In this document: one piece after another, positions 35,031-42,975 of the stretch
Layout of the letters: each line of letters starts with the position of its first letter
Position numbering within the stretch: position 1 is the stretch's first letter
From: DAITQM01 sp036832975
Lineage (GTDB): Bacteria; Pseudomonadota; Gammaproteobacteria; Xanthomonadales; Wenzhouxiangellaceae
DNA length: 64,000 bases
Direction: 5' to 3'
Assembly: GCA_036832975.1 (NCBI GenBank)
Contig: DAITQM010000003.1
Coordinates: forward strand, 113,500 to 177,499
Program-made: the position numbers and the translations under genes
The notes under the pieces: model-generated
Database searches by the model: none
What the model was told of the DNA's origin: nothing
The model's input: the letters and a program-made list of their open reading frames with translations, nothing else

Positions 35031-35908
35031 CAGGCGATCCAACTGACGATCAACAACAGGGCGATCACCGCGAGCCAAATCCCGAGGAGGCGCCAGGCCA
35101 AATCACGGGCCAGCGCCACCGGCGCCAGCGGCCCGCGCCGCTCTTCGGTGAATCCATCGCGCGCCGCAGCGGCGTCACGCGACGCTCCCCACGCAGCGGC
35201 GAGCAGAAAGCCGTTGTCTCCTTCCCACAAACCGTGGCCTTGCTCGCGATGATAGTGCCGCCAGGCTTTAAACACTGTGTCGAAATCGGTGACCAGCGCC
35301 AGGCCGAGGGTCATCAGTTGCGATACCGGCCACTCCAGAACCGCCGCCAGCGCCGCCGACCAATGCCGTTGCCGCGCGCTGAGCACCACCGACTCTTCCA
35401 TCATCCAGCGCGCCATCCTGAAAAGTAGCGCGCCGGCCGGACCGAAAACCATAAACCAGAAGATCACCCCGAACCAACAGCGCAAAGCACCGCTGAATAC
35501 GGCTTCGACGAGCGTCCGGGAGCGGGCCTCGGGGGATGCCGGCAGCGGCTCGGCAACCAGCCCGGCCGCCGCGGCGGGCAGTTCCGCTTCGGTTTCGACG
35601 GCAAGGACGCGGTTGACTTCGCGGTCGATATTCAGCGGCCCGAATGAATAGACCAAAACCACAGCGGCATAAATCAACGCCGCGAGCACCCCGCCGTAAG
35701 CGGTCAGCAAGATACCGCCGGCGGTGACGACGGCGAGCGGCAAAAAAACCAAACCCACCCAGGTCAGCAGCGCGGCGCGCCGCGAATCACCGCTCATTTG
35801 CCCGATGCCGCGGGCCAGAGCCGCGAGCCACTGCGCACTGCGCAGTGCCGGCGGCAGGTGGAGGGCATAATCGATCAACAGCGCAAACAAGATGGCCAGC
35901 AGCGTCAT
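35030..35908 (-). CDS. ampE: AmpE-like inner membrane protein
   Basis: A 292-residue membrane protein. LLAILFALLIDYALHLPPAL, EAVFSGALRCWFGVIFWFMV, GPAGALLFRMARWM and an N-terminal helix pair match the AmpE/CobD-like family, implicated in beta-lactamase regulation in Enterobacteriaceae when paired with ampD. No ampD is adjacent. It overlaps nudC by 4 bp. Confidence 0.8.
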   Translation of the reverse strand: MTLLAILFALLIDYALHLPPALRSAQWLAALARGIGQMSGDSRRAALLTWVGLVFLPLAVVTAGGILLTAYGGVLAALIYAAVVLVYSFGPLNIDREVNRVLAVETEAELPAAAAGLVAEPLPASPEARSRTLVEAVFSGALRCWFGVIFWFMVFGPAGALLFRMARWMMEESVVLSARQRHWSAALAAVLEWPVSQLMTLGLALVTDFDTVFKAWRHYHREQGHGLWEGDNGFLLAAAWGASRDAAAARDGFTEERRGPLAPVALARDLAWRLLGIWLAVIALLLIVSWIA

Positions 35909-36897
35909 CGCACCTGCTCCTGATGGCGGGCCGGGGGATCACTGTGGCGCCACGCGCTCCCCGCGAGCCGCTGTTCGAGCGGTCCATACCGGCCGCTGTC
36001 GAACCATTCGGCGATCAGACCGTAGGCGATCGACACCGGCGGCGGCAGCAGCAGCCGCCCGGTTTGCAGTTCGGCTGCCAGTTCGGCGGCGCTCAGCCAG
36101 CGCGCATCCTCGAGTTCGGTGCCGAGCCTGATCTCGCGCCGCGCTGCGGTGGCGTGGAAACCGGCCATCGCCGAAGCCGGGAACGGCCAGGGTTGCGACG
36201 AGCGGTACTCGAGGCGCTCGATGACCACTCCGGCCTCCTCGAACACCTCGCGACGCACGGCGTCTTCCAGACTCTCACCCGGTTCGACAAAGCCGGCCAG
36301 CGTCGAATAACGCCCGGCCGGCCAGCCCGGCTGGCGGCCGAGCAGGCAGGCGTCGCCGTGCGTGACCAGGACAATAATCGCCGGATCGATCCGCGGGAAG
36401 GTATGCCGGCCGCATTCGTCGTTGGTACAGACCATCCGGTGACCGGCCGAAGTCAACCGGTTCGCGGCGCCGCAAACGCCGCAGAAAGTGTGGCGATGCT
36501 GCCAATAGTGCAGCGCCTTGGCATAGGCCAGAAGACCGGCTTCGAAAGCGCTCAGGCCATGCACGGCGTGGCGCAGGTCGGCAAAGCGGGCAGCCGTGAC
36601 GGCTTCGATCGCTTCGCGGTCGGCATCGTTCAGCGTTACGGCGAAATAAGGAATCCGCTCGGCGACGCCGAGCAGGGTCGGCGGCCGGATACGATCGACG
36701 GACGGCAGGTCACCGCCGCGCAGCAACGCGGCCCCATCGCCCGCCGTGCGCACCGCGACCCGGCTGCGCCACAGCGGTACGAACACCGTCTCCGGGGCGG
36801 CAAGCCGGTCGTGCACCCAATCGTCGTCGTCGCGCCGCTCGCTCATCCGGTCGATGCGGCAGGTGGCAAACGATTGGCGCAGCTCGTCGCGCAGCAT
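35905..36897 (-). CDS. nudC: NAD+ diphosphatase NudC
   Basis: A 330-residue Nudix hydrolase acting on NADH and NAD-capped RNA 5' ends. Zinc cysteines: FCGVCGAANR and CTNDECGRH. The Nudix box GFVEPGESLEDAVRREVFEE and the NudC-specific QPWPFPAS motif are intact. TGATG overlap with erpA and ATGA overlap with ampE make erpA-nudC-ampE-(34551) a coupled operon. Confidence 0.93.
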   Translation of the reverse strand: MLRDELRQSFATCRIDRMSERRDDDDWVHDRLAAPETVFVPLWRSRVAVRTAGDGAALLRGGDLPSVDRIRPPTLLGVAERIPYFAVTLNDADREAIEAVTAARFADLRHAVHGLSAFEAGLLAYAKALHYWQHRHTFCGVCGAANRLTSAGHRMVCTNDECGRHTFPRIDPAIIVLVTHGDACLLGRQPGWPAGRYSTLAGFVEPGESLEDAVRREVFEEAGVVIERLEYRSSQPWPFPASAMAGFHATAARREIRLGTELEDARWLSAAELAAELQTGRLLLPPPVSIAYGLIAEWFDSGRYGPLEQRLAGSAWRHSDPPARHQEQVR

Positions 36898-37220
36898 CAG
36901 ACCGCGAACGACGAACCGCAGCCGCAGGTGGTCACCGCGTTGGGATTGCGGACCACGAACTGCGCGCCTTGCAGGGATTCTTGATAATCGACGGTCGCCC
37001 CGTCCAGATATTGCAGGCTGATCGGATCGACCAGCAGCGTGACGCCGTCACGCACGATCCGCGCATCGTCGGCGCCGGCCTGCTCGTCGAACGTAAAACC
37101 GTACTGGAAACCCGAACAGCCGCCACCGGCGACGTAAACTCGAAGGTGAAGGCCTGGGTTGCCCTCTTCGAGGATCAGTTCCTGGACTTTGCGCGCCGCG
37201 GCGCTGGTGAACTCGATCAT
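36897..37220 (-). CDS. erpA: Iron-sulfur cluster insertion protein ErpA
   Basis: A 107-residue A-type carrier that delivers [Fe-S] clusters to IspG/IspH and respiratory enzymes. The three cluster cysteines are in GGGCSGFQYGF and the C-terminal CGCGSSF. Upstream lies a strong promoter and, within the leader, an intrinsic terminator, suggesting attenuation or a separate small RNA. Confidence 0.93.
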   Translation of the reverse strand: MIEFTSAAARKVQELILEEGNPGLHLRVYVAGGGCSGFQYGFTFDEQAGADDARIVRDGVTLLVDPISLQYLDGATVDYQESLQGAQFVVRNPNAVTTCGCGSSFAV

Positions 37221-37276
37221 GGCCGGTATTTTACGCCGCTGGCGGGTCCGAAAGCCGGTGGCGCCGCGGCCGGCGG

Positions 37277-37300
37277 AAAAAAAAGCGGCCGAAGCCGCTT
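37277..37300 (-). terminator. Intrinsic terminator in erpA leader
   Basis: On the minus strand AAGCGGC-TTCG-GCCGCTT is followed by a run of eight T. It lies 57 bp upstream of the erpA start and about 100-120 bp downstream of a consensus promoter, in the same direction. Confidence 0.75.
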
Positions 37301-37400
37301 ATTCCCCAAACTTTTGATGGTATTGTTGCTGTTGAGATTTTTGTTATCGATCCTGTCTGCGAGGCACGCCAGCCAATCCCCCGTCATCACTGGGTGAAAG

Positions 37401-37429
37401 GTTATACTCCCGTTAAACGCCCACGTCAA
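37401..37429 (-). promoter_or_regulatory. Sigma70 promoter upstream of erpA
   Basis: TTGACG (-35) and TATAAC (-10) with exactly 17 bp between them, reading towards erpA. It sits immediately in front of hemJ on the other strand, so the intergenic space may serve both directions. Confidence 0.65.
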
Positions 37430-37450
37430 GTGTTTTTGAAGGAAAATTTC

Positions 37451-37879
37451 ATGCTGTGGCTGAAATCCCTGCATCTGATCTTCGTCGTCACCTGGTTTGC
37501 CGGGCTTTTTTACCTGCCCCGGCTGTTCGTCTATCACGCGCTGGACGCCGATCCGGGGATGATCGCTCGCTTCAAGATCATGGAATCCCGGCTGCTGACG
37601 ATCACCCATCTCGGCGGCGCGCTGGCCGTCGTTTTCGGTCTGGCGCTGCTCTGGTGGTGGGCGTCGAGCAGCCCGGCCTACCTTAAACAGGGCTGGCTGC
37701 TGCTCAAACTGTCCCTGGTCGCCCTGCTGATCGCCTACCACGGTTACCTGGCCATCCTGGTCCGCCGTTTCGCCCGTGACGCCAACCGCCGGTCGCACCG
37801 GTTTTACCGCTGGGTCAATGAAGTACCTTCGTTGTTTCTGATCGTGATCGTGATCCTGGCGGTGGTCAAGCCGTTTTGA
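37451..37879 (+). CDS. hemJ: Protoporphyrinogen oxidase HemJ
   Basis: A 142-residue membrane protein with four helices. MLWLKSLHLIFVVTWFAGLF and YLPRLFVYH contain the conserved histidines, and FYRWVNEVPSLFLIVIVILA is the C-terminal family block. HemJ oxidises protoporphyrinogen IX in heme synthesis. The ATG at 37451 follows GAAGGAAAA and gives the family's usual length. Confidence 0.9.
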   Translation: MLWLKSLHLIFVVTWFAGLFYLPRLFVYHALDADPGMIARFKIMESRLLTITHLGGALAVVFGLALLWWWASSSPAYLKQGWLLLKLSLVALLIAYHGYLAILVRRFARDANRRSHRFYRWVNEVPSLFLIVIVILAVVKPF

Positions 37880-37886
37880 GGCGCTG

Positions 37887-38249
37887 ATGTCCGGGCAAAT
37901 CCTTCCGAACGCCGAGGGAAAGCCGGCCCGCGGGCGAAAGATCGCCGGCGCCGTCGTCTTGAATCTCGCGTTACTGACCACCGCCGCGGCGCTGTGGGCC
38001 TGGTTCGATTACCGTTATGTCAGCCGTTACCGGCCGCCGGCCGAGATGCGGCAACTGACCGGCTGGCTGTTCAACGGCCTGCCGGCGGTGGCCTTGCTGC
38101 TCAATTTCTGGCTGTGCCGCCGGCTGAAACCGCCCGCCCGCCTCGGGCTGGCGCTGCTCGCCGCCCTGACTCTCGGCGCTCTCGCCTGGCTGCTGTTTTA
38201 CACCCTCGGCGGGCGATTTCACCTGGCCATCGGCGGCGCGCTGCACTGA
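37887..38249 (+). CDS. Hypothetical three-helix membrane protein
   Basis: A 120-residue protein with three hydrophobic segments (about 18-38, 61-77, 85-105) and no recognised family. It is 7 bp after hemJ, probably in the same transcript. The MITE-like copy B begins 2 bp after its stop, so its original 3' flank may have been displaced. Confidence 0.55.
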   Translation: MSGQILPNAEGKPARGRKIAGAVVLNLALLTTAAALWAWFDYRYVSRYRPPAEMRQLTGWLFNGLPAVALLLNFWLCRRLKPPARLGLALLAALTLGALAWLLFYTLGGRFHLAIGGALH

Positions 38250-38250
38250 A

Positions 38251-38492
38251 CCCAATTGTTGCATAGATTCCCGGAATTCTCGGTCAAGCTGGCGAGTGCA
38301 GCTTGTCCGATTCCCCGAAAAACCGTAGTAATTCTACGGTTCGAGGGGAAGCGGACAAGATGTGCCGCCAGCTTGGGCGAGAAACCGGGCGCGTCACCAT
38401 ATGTGAATTCGCTTTTCCGGCTAATAGCGTTATAACTATATGATATTATTGTAAATTATATGCAATCGAGCAAAATTTATGCAACTATTGGG
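38251..38492 (-). mobile_element. 242-bp MITE-like foldback element, copy B
   Basis: Inverted relative to copy A, same length, and same terminal repeats (CCCAATTGTTGCATA...TATGCAACTATTGGG) and central foldback (38279-38381). Differences are scattered single bases. The flanks are TGAA and TGTA rather than a clean TTAA duplication, so the insertion is older or its ends were altered. A frame starting ATGCAATCGAGC runs out of its end, parallel to copy A, but shows no homology downstream. Confidence 0.85.
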
Positions 38493-38812
38493 TGTACCCC
38501 ATGGCTTGCAGCCGGTACAACTCCGCTACGACGCAGGCTTCGGTCAAAGCCTGACGCTCCGCTGAGCGACCAGTCGCAAGCCGCATTCGGTCCGTTTCTC
38601 GCGCCTGTTCCCCGCCAGCCACTCATCCTCGGCTTCAAGACCGACGAAATCAAGTGCATGATCCGGCCAGGCCGACCCCGCTCATACCGAAACCCTGTCA
38701 GCGGGCTGTCATGTGACAGCCCGATCTGCTATCTTTGAGTCGCCGACAGCCGCGCCGCACCGAAAGGGCAAAAAAACGCGGCATCGTTTCACTATCGTAT
38801 GGGAGAGTCATC
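38493..38812. promoter_or_regulatory. TonB receptor upstream region with 20-bp palindrome
   Basis: At 38703-38722, GGGCTGTCA-TG-TGACAGCCC is a perfect 9-bp inverted repeat, good for a dimeric repressor. It overlaps the -35 position of a plausible promoter whose -10 would be TATCTT near 38732. The receptor ATG follows at 38813 behind GGGAGAG. No gene is supported in this interval. Confidence 0.5.
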
Positions 38813-41065
38813 ATGCATGCCATTCGTTGCATCGGGCGGGCGTTCGCCTGTGCCGCACCCTTGCTCGTGACCCTCTGGGCCACGCCGGCCGGGGCCCAGA
38901 GGTCCGACAGCGACCGCGCCGCCGCCGAACCCAAGGCGCTGGAGACCGTCACGGTCACATCCCAGAAACGGGAAGAAAATCTCCAAGAGGTGCCGGCTTC
39001 GGTCGCGGTGCTGAACAGCGAAACATTGAATATCCTCGGTTCGGCGGGGGACGACATCCGCTTCCTTTCGTCGCGGCTACCCAGCCTGCAGATCGAATCA
39101 TCGTTCGGGCGCGCGTTTCCGCGCTTTTACATCCGCGGCCTCGGCAACGTCGATTTCGACCTCAACGCCTCGCAACCGGTGTCGCTGGTTTACGACGGCG
39201 TGGTCCAGGAAAACCCGATTCTCAAGGGTTTTCCAATCTTCGACCTGGAACGCATCGAGAACCTGCGCGGCCCGCAGGGCACGCTGTTCGGCCGTAACAC
39301 ACCGGCCGGCATCGTCAAGTTCGAATCGCGCCGGCCGTCCGAGGTTTTCAGCGGCTACACGCAACTTTCATACGGTTCGTTCAACAGCGTCAACTTCGAA
39401 GGCGCGGTTGGCGGCGGCATCGCCGACGGCTGGTCATCGCGGCTGTCCGTGCTCTACCAGCACCGCGACGATTTTGTCGACAATACCTTCACCGGCGAGA
39501 ACGACGCCCTGGAAGGCTACGACGAGGCTGCCGGCCGCTTGCAGTTGCTCTTTGACCGCGGCGGTCCGTTCAGCGCCCTGTTCAACATTCACTTCCGGAC
39601 ACTCGACGGCACCGCCCGGTTGTTTCGCGCCAACATCATCGAACCGGGCACCAACGAACTTGTCGACGGCTTCAAACGCAAGGAGATCGCCGTGGACGGC
39701 GACAACTTCCAGGATCTCGACGCAGTCGGCGGTTCGGTGACGCTGGATTACGACTTCGGCGATTTCATGCTGACCTCGATCAGCGGCGCCGAAACGGTCG
39801 ATATTCTGAGCCGCGGCGATATCGACGGCGGTTTCGGTGCCTCTTTCGCCCCGCCCTTCGGACCGGGCTTCATCCCGTTCACGGCCGAATCGGCCGACGG
39901 CCTGCCCGAACACATCCAGTTCTCGCAGGAATTGCGCTTGGCTTCGGACCGCCCGGAGGACCGCTTCGGTTGGATATTCGGTTTGTATTATTTTTACGAA
40001 GACATCACCGTCGATAGTTTCAATTTCGACACGCTGGCCGGCGGCGTGCAGAACGGTTTTGCACAACAAATGCAAACCACCAACGCCTACGCCGCGTTCT
40101 TCTCGCTCGATTACGAACTGACCGAACGGCTCAAACTGCGCGGCGGTTTCCGCGTCTCGCGCGACAAGAAGAGCTTCAGCGCCGAGCGCACCGAATCGCC
40201 GATCGGCGCCGGCGCAACCGATCTTTTGACCGCCCGGCCCAGGGATACCGAATACAGTTGGGATTTCAGCGTGGCCTATCAGGCCAGCGACGAGAACAAT
40301 CTCTACGCCCGCGCGGCGCGCGGTTTCCGCGCCCCCAGCATCCAGGGCCGGCTGCTGTTCGGCGACGAGATCTCGGTGGCCGATACCGAAACGTTACTTT
40401 CCTTCGAAGCCGGAATCAAGTCGATACTCGCCGACGGCCGCCTCCGATTCAATCTCTCGGGCTTCGTCTATTCGGTTGACGATCAGCAACTGACGGCGGT
40501 CGGCGGCCAGGCGAATTTCAACCGCCTGGTCAATGCCGACAATACCGAAGGGCGTGGCTTCGAAATCGATCTCGAAGCTTTCCTCAACCAGCACCTGACC
40601 TTGACCGCCGGTGCCAGTTTCAACGATACGGAAATCGACGACGAAACACTGGCGATCCAACCTTGCGGTGGCGGCTGCACGGTGCTCGACCCGGAAGGGC
40701 CGGTGCCGGGCACGGTGCTGATCGACGGCAACCGCCTGCCGCAGGCGCCGCGTTGGGTCGCCAACGGCACCTTGCGTTACGGCCTGCCGCTCGGCAACGG
40801 CGAAGCGTTTTTCTTCACCGACTGGGCGTACCGCTCGGCGATCAATTTCTTTCTTTACGACGCGGTCGAATTCCGCGGCGAATCGCTGCTCGAAGGCGGC
40901 GTCCGGCTCGGTTACGGCTGGGACGCGAACCGTCAGGAAGCGGCGTTTTTCATCCGCAATGTCACCGATAACCGAACCATCGTCGGCGGTATCGACTTCA
41001 ATAACTTGACGGGTTTCGTCAACGAACCGAGAACCTGGGGGGTCGAATACACCTACAGCTTCTGA
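38813..41065 (+). CDS. TonB-dependent outer membrane receptor
   Basis: About 750 residues. Signal peptide MHAIRCIGRAFACAAPLLVT...AGA; TonB-box-like LETVTVTSQKREENLQEVPA; plug domain with FYIRGLGNVDFDLNASQPVS and LRGPQGTLFGRNTPAG; 22-strand barrel ending RTWGVEYTYSF. The plug motifs place it with the FecA/CirA-like group common in Xanthomonadales and sphingomonads. Substrate unknown; no siderophore or sugar genes adjoin. The palindrome upstream suggests single-gene repression. Confidence 0.87.
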   Translation: MHAIRCIGRAFACAAPLLVTLWATPAGAQRSDSDRAAAEPKALETVTVTSQKREENLQEVPASVAVLNSETLNILGSAGDDIRFLSSRLPSLQIESSFGRAFPRFYIRGLGNVDFDLNASQPVSLVYDGVVQENPILKGFPIFDLERIENLRGPQGTLFGRNTPAGIVKFESRRPSEVFSGYTQLSYGSFNSVNFEGAVGGGIADGWSSRLSVLYQHRDDFVDNTFTGENDALEGYDEAAGRLQLLFDRGGPFSALFNIHFRTLDGTARLFRANIIEPGTNELVDGFKRKEIAVDGDNFQDLDAVGGSVTLDYDFGDFMLTSISGAETVDILSRGDIDGGFGASFAPPFGPGFIPFTAESADGLPEHIQFSQELRLASDRPEDRFGWIFGLYYFYEDITVDSFNFDTLAGGVQNGFAQQMQTTNAYAAFFSLDYELTERLKLRGGFRVSRDKKSFSAERTESPIGAGATDLLTARPRDTEYSWDFSVAYQASDENNLYARAARGFRAPSIQGRLLFGDEISVADTETLLSFEAGIKSILADGRLRFNLSGFVYSVDDQQLTAVGGQANFNRLVNADNTEGRGFEIDLEAFLNQHLTLTAGASFNDTEIDDETLAIQPCGGGCTVLDPEGPVPGTVLIDGNRLPQAPRWVANGTLRYGLPLGNGEAFFFTDWAYRSAINFFLYDAVEFRGESLLEGGVRLGYGWDANRQEAAFFIRNVTDNRTIVGGIDFNNLTGFVNEPRTWGVEYTYSF

Positions 41066-41073
41066 TCATATCG

Positions 41074-41100
41074 CGTGCCCGGCGGCCGCCGCCGGGCACG
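41074..41100. terminator. Hairpin between convergent receptor and gloA
   Basis: CGTGCCCGGC and GCCGGGCACG form a 10-bp GC stem with a 7-base loop just after the receptor stop. There is no long U-tract, but the position between convergent genes supports a terminator role. Confidence 0.5.
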
Positions 41101-41144
41101 TCAACCCGGCACACCGCTTCTGCGGCGTTCATGCCGTTCGGCGC

Positions 41145-41585
41145 TTACCACCTCCCCTGGTTCGGCATCGTGACCCACGGTTCTGCCGGCGCCAGAGGAT
41201 TACCTTTTTGCAGCAATTCGATCGAAATGCCGTCCGGCGATTTGACGAAGGCCATATGCCCGTCGCGCGGCGGGCGATTGATCACCACTCCCGCACTGGC
41301 GAGCCGCTCACAGACGGCATAAATATCGTCCACTGAGAAAGCCAGATGGCCGAAGTTGCGCCCGCCTGAATATGACTCCGGAACCCAATTCCAGGTCAAC
41401 TCGATCAGCGGTGCGCTGCCGACCCGCGCCTGTTCGACATCCTCGGGCGCGGCGAGAAAGACCAGAGTAAATCCGCCGTCCGGATATTCCCGGCGGCGGA
41501 CCTCGGCCAGGCCGAGTAAATCGCAATAGAAATGAAGCGCGGCGTCGAGATCGCCGACCCTGACCATCGTGTGCAGATATCGCAT
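41145..41585 (-). CDS. gloA: Lactoylglutathione lyase (glyoxalase I)
   Basis: 146 residues. LHTMVRVGDLDAALHFYCDL, the ELTWNWVPESYSGGRNFGHLAFSV stretch (read in two parts) with Glu and His ligands, and VKSPDGISIELLQKG fit the glyoxalase I metal site. It converts the methylglyoxal-glutathione adduct to lactoylglutathione, linking to gor at 20-21 kb. ATG at 41585 is the family-length start; ATG at 41606 is possible. Confidence 0.88.
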   Translation of the reverse strand: MRYLHTMVRVGDLDAALHFYCDLLGLAEVRRREYPDGGFTLVFLAAPEDVEQARVGSAPLIELTWNWVPESYSGGRNFGHLAFSVDDIYAVCERLASAGVVINRPPRDGHMAFVKSPDGISIELLQKGNPLAPAEPWVTMPNQGRW

Positions 41586-41614
41586 GGCCTGATTATCGCC
41601 TATCATGGCGCCCC

Positions 41615-42964
41615 ATGACCGAAGGACGACAACAAGAACAACAAACGGCGACGAGCGGGGAAGTTCGGCGCCCGATCGTGTTTTCCAGCCGTCTCGGCAT
41701 GCTGCTGACGATGGTCGGCGTCGCGGTCGGACTCGGCAATGTCTGGCGCTTCCCGTACATGATGGGCAGTTACGGCGGCAGCGCGTTTCTGATCGTTTAT
41801 CTTTGTTTCGCGCTGCTTCTTGCGGCGCCGGCACTGAGCGCCGAATGGGCGCTTGGCCGGTTGCTCGGCGCCGGGCCGCCGGCCGCGTATATACACGCTT
41901 TCGGGCCACGCCTCGGGTTGGCTGCCGGCGGGCTGCTGTTTATGACCGTGCTGGTCGCCGATTCGTATTACCTGGTGGTCATCGCCCAGATTCTGCTGAC
42001 CGGCGGCTTCGCGCTTTATCCCGGTTTCACGGCTGGCGATGAGGCTGCTTTCCGCACCCTGCTGGCCAGCGGCACGATGCAATATGTCGTGGCGCTGGCG
42101 CTGTTGTTGTTCAGCCTGTGGGTGATCGGCCGCGGCCTGAACCGCGGGATCGAGCGGTTGAGCCGGCTGGTGATGCCGGGTTTTGCGCTGGTCATGCTGT
42201 ATCTGATTTTCAACGCCCTCGCTCTGCCCGGCGCATTCGCCGCGCTCGGCACGTTTTTACGGCCGGATTTCTCGGCTCTCAGCGCCCGCGACGTCTTCGC
42301 GGCGCTCGGCCAGGCGTTTTTCTCGCTCGGCCTGGGCGGCACGTTCCATGTCGTCTACGGCAGTTATCTGGCGGCCGGCCAACGCCTGCCCGGAGCGGCG
42401 CTGGCCACCGCCTTAGGCGACACCACCGCGGCGCTGCTCGCCACCTTGTTCATCGTCCCGACGGCGCTCGTCATCGGCCTCGATCTGGCGCAGGGGCCGG
42501 GATTGATCTTTTCGACCCTGCCCCACCTGTTCGCCCGGCTGCCGGCCGGCGGCTGGCTCGGCGCGGCGTTTTTGTTCGCCCTGGCCGGCGTCGCGTTGCT
42601 CTCCAATATCGCGGCGCTGGAAGTCGCCGCCGCGGCGCTGCGCCGCATGCATCCAAAGCAGCAGACCCGTATCCTGGCCGCCATTTTTGCGATCGAAGCC
42701 GTCCTGATCCTGCCGAGCGCTTACGACAACGACTTGATCGGCCTCATCGATCTGATTTTCGGTTCGGGCATGCAGGTCACCGGCAGCCTGCTGGCCCTCA
42801 TCGCGCTCGGTTGGGCGATCGGCCGCGAACGGGCGGCCGCCGCGCTTTTCGGCCCGCGCCCGAACCGCTGGCAACGCGGCTATACTGCTTGGATACGTTG
42901 GGCCGTCCCACTCGCCTTGGCGGTCATTCTGAGCGGCTGGCTGGGCGAGCAGACGGGGCACTAG
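41615..42964 (+). CDS. Sodium-dependent NSS-family transporter
   Basis: A 449-residue membrane protein of the neurotransmitter:sodium symporter (SNF) family with 11-12 helices. FSSRLGMLLTMVGVAVGLGN and WRFPYMMGSYGGSAFLIVYL are the family's first two helices with the unwound TM1 sodium/substrate site; AFFSLGLGGTFHVVYGSYLA is TM6. Likely amino-acid uptake; ligand unknown. Divergent from gloA. Confidence 0.88.
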   Translation: MTEGRQQEQQTATSGEVRRPIVFSSRLGMLLTMVGVAVGLGNVWRFPYMMGSYGGSAFLIVYLCFALLLAAPALSAEWALGRLLGAGPPAAYIHAFGPRLGLAAGGLLFMTVLVADSYYLVVIAQILLTGGFALYPGFTAGDEAAFRTLLASGTMQYVVALALLLFSLWVIGRGLNRGIERLSRLVMPGFALVMLYLIFNALALPGAFAALGTFLRPDFSALSARDVFAALGQAFFSLGLGGTFHVVYGSYLAAGQRLPGAALATALGDTTAALLATLFIVPTALVIGLDLAQGPGLIFSTLPHLFARLPAGGWLGAAFLFALAGVALLSNIAALEVAAAALRRMHPKQQTRILAAIFAIEAVLILPSAYDNDLIGLIDLIFGSGMQVTGSLLALIALGWAIGRERAAAALFGPRPNRWQRGYTAWIRWAVPLALAVILSGWLGEQTGH

Positions 42965-42975
42965 GAACCAGGACG

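Noticed and set aside
37217..37981. Minus-strand frame opposite hemJ and the erpA leader
   Set aside because: Low-complexity composition, antisense to a clear HemJ gene; only a short leader segment may matter.
38247..38496. TTAA target duplication around MITE copy B
   Set aside because: Flanks read TGAA and TGTA, not TTAA; the duplication is clear only for copy A.
38460..38738. Frame starting MQSSKIYATIG out of MITE copy B
   Set aside because: The first 11 codons are element sequence and the rest matches no family and ends within the promoter region of the TonB receptor.
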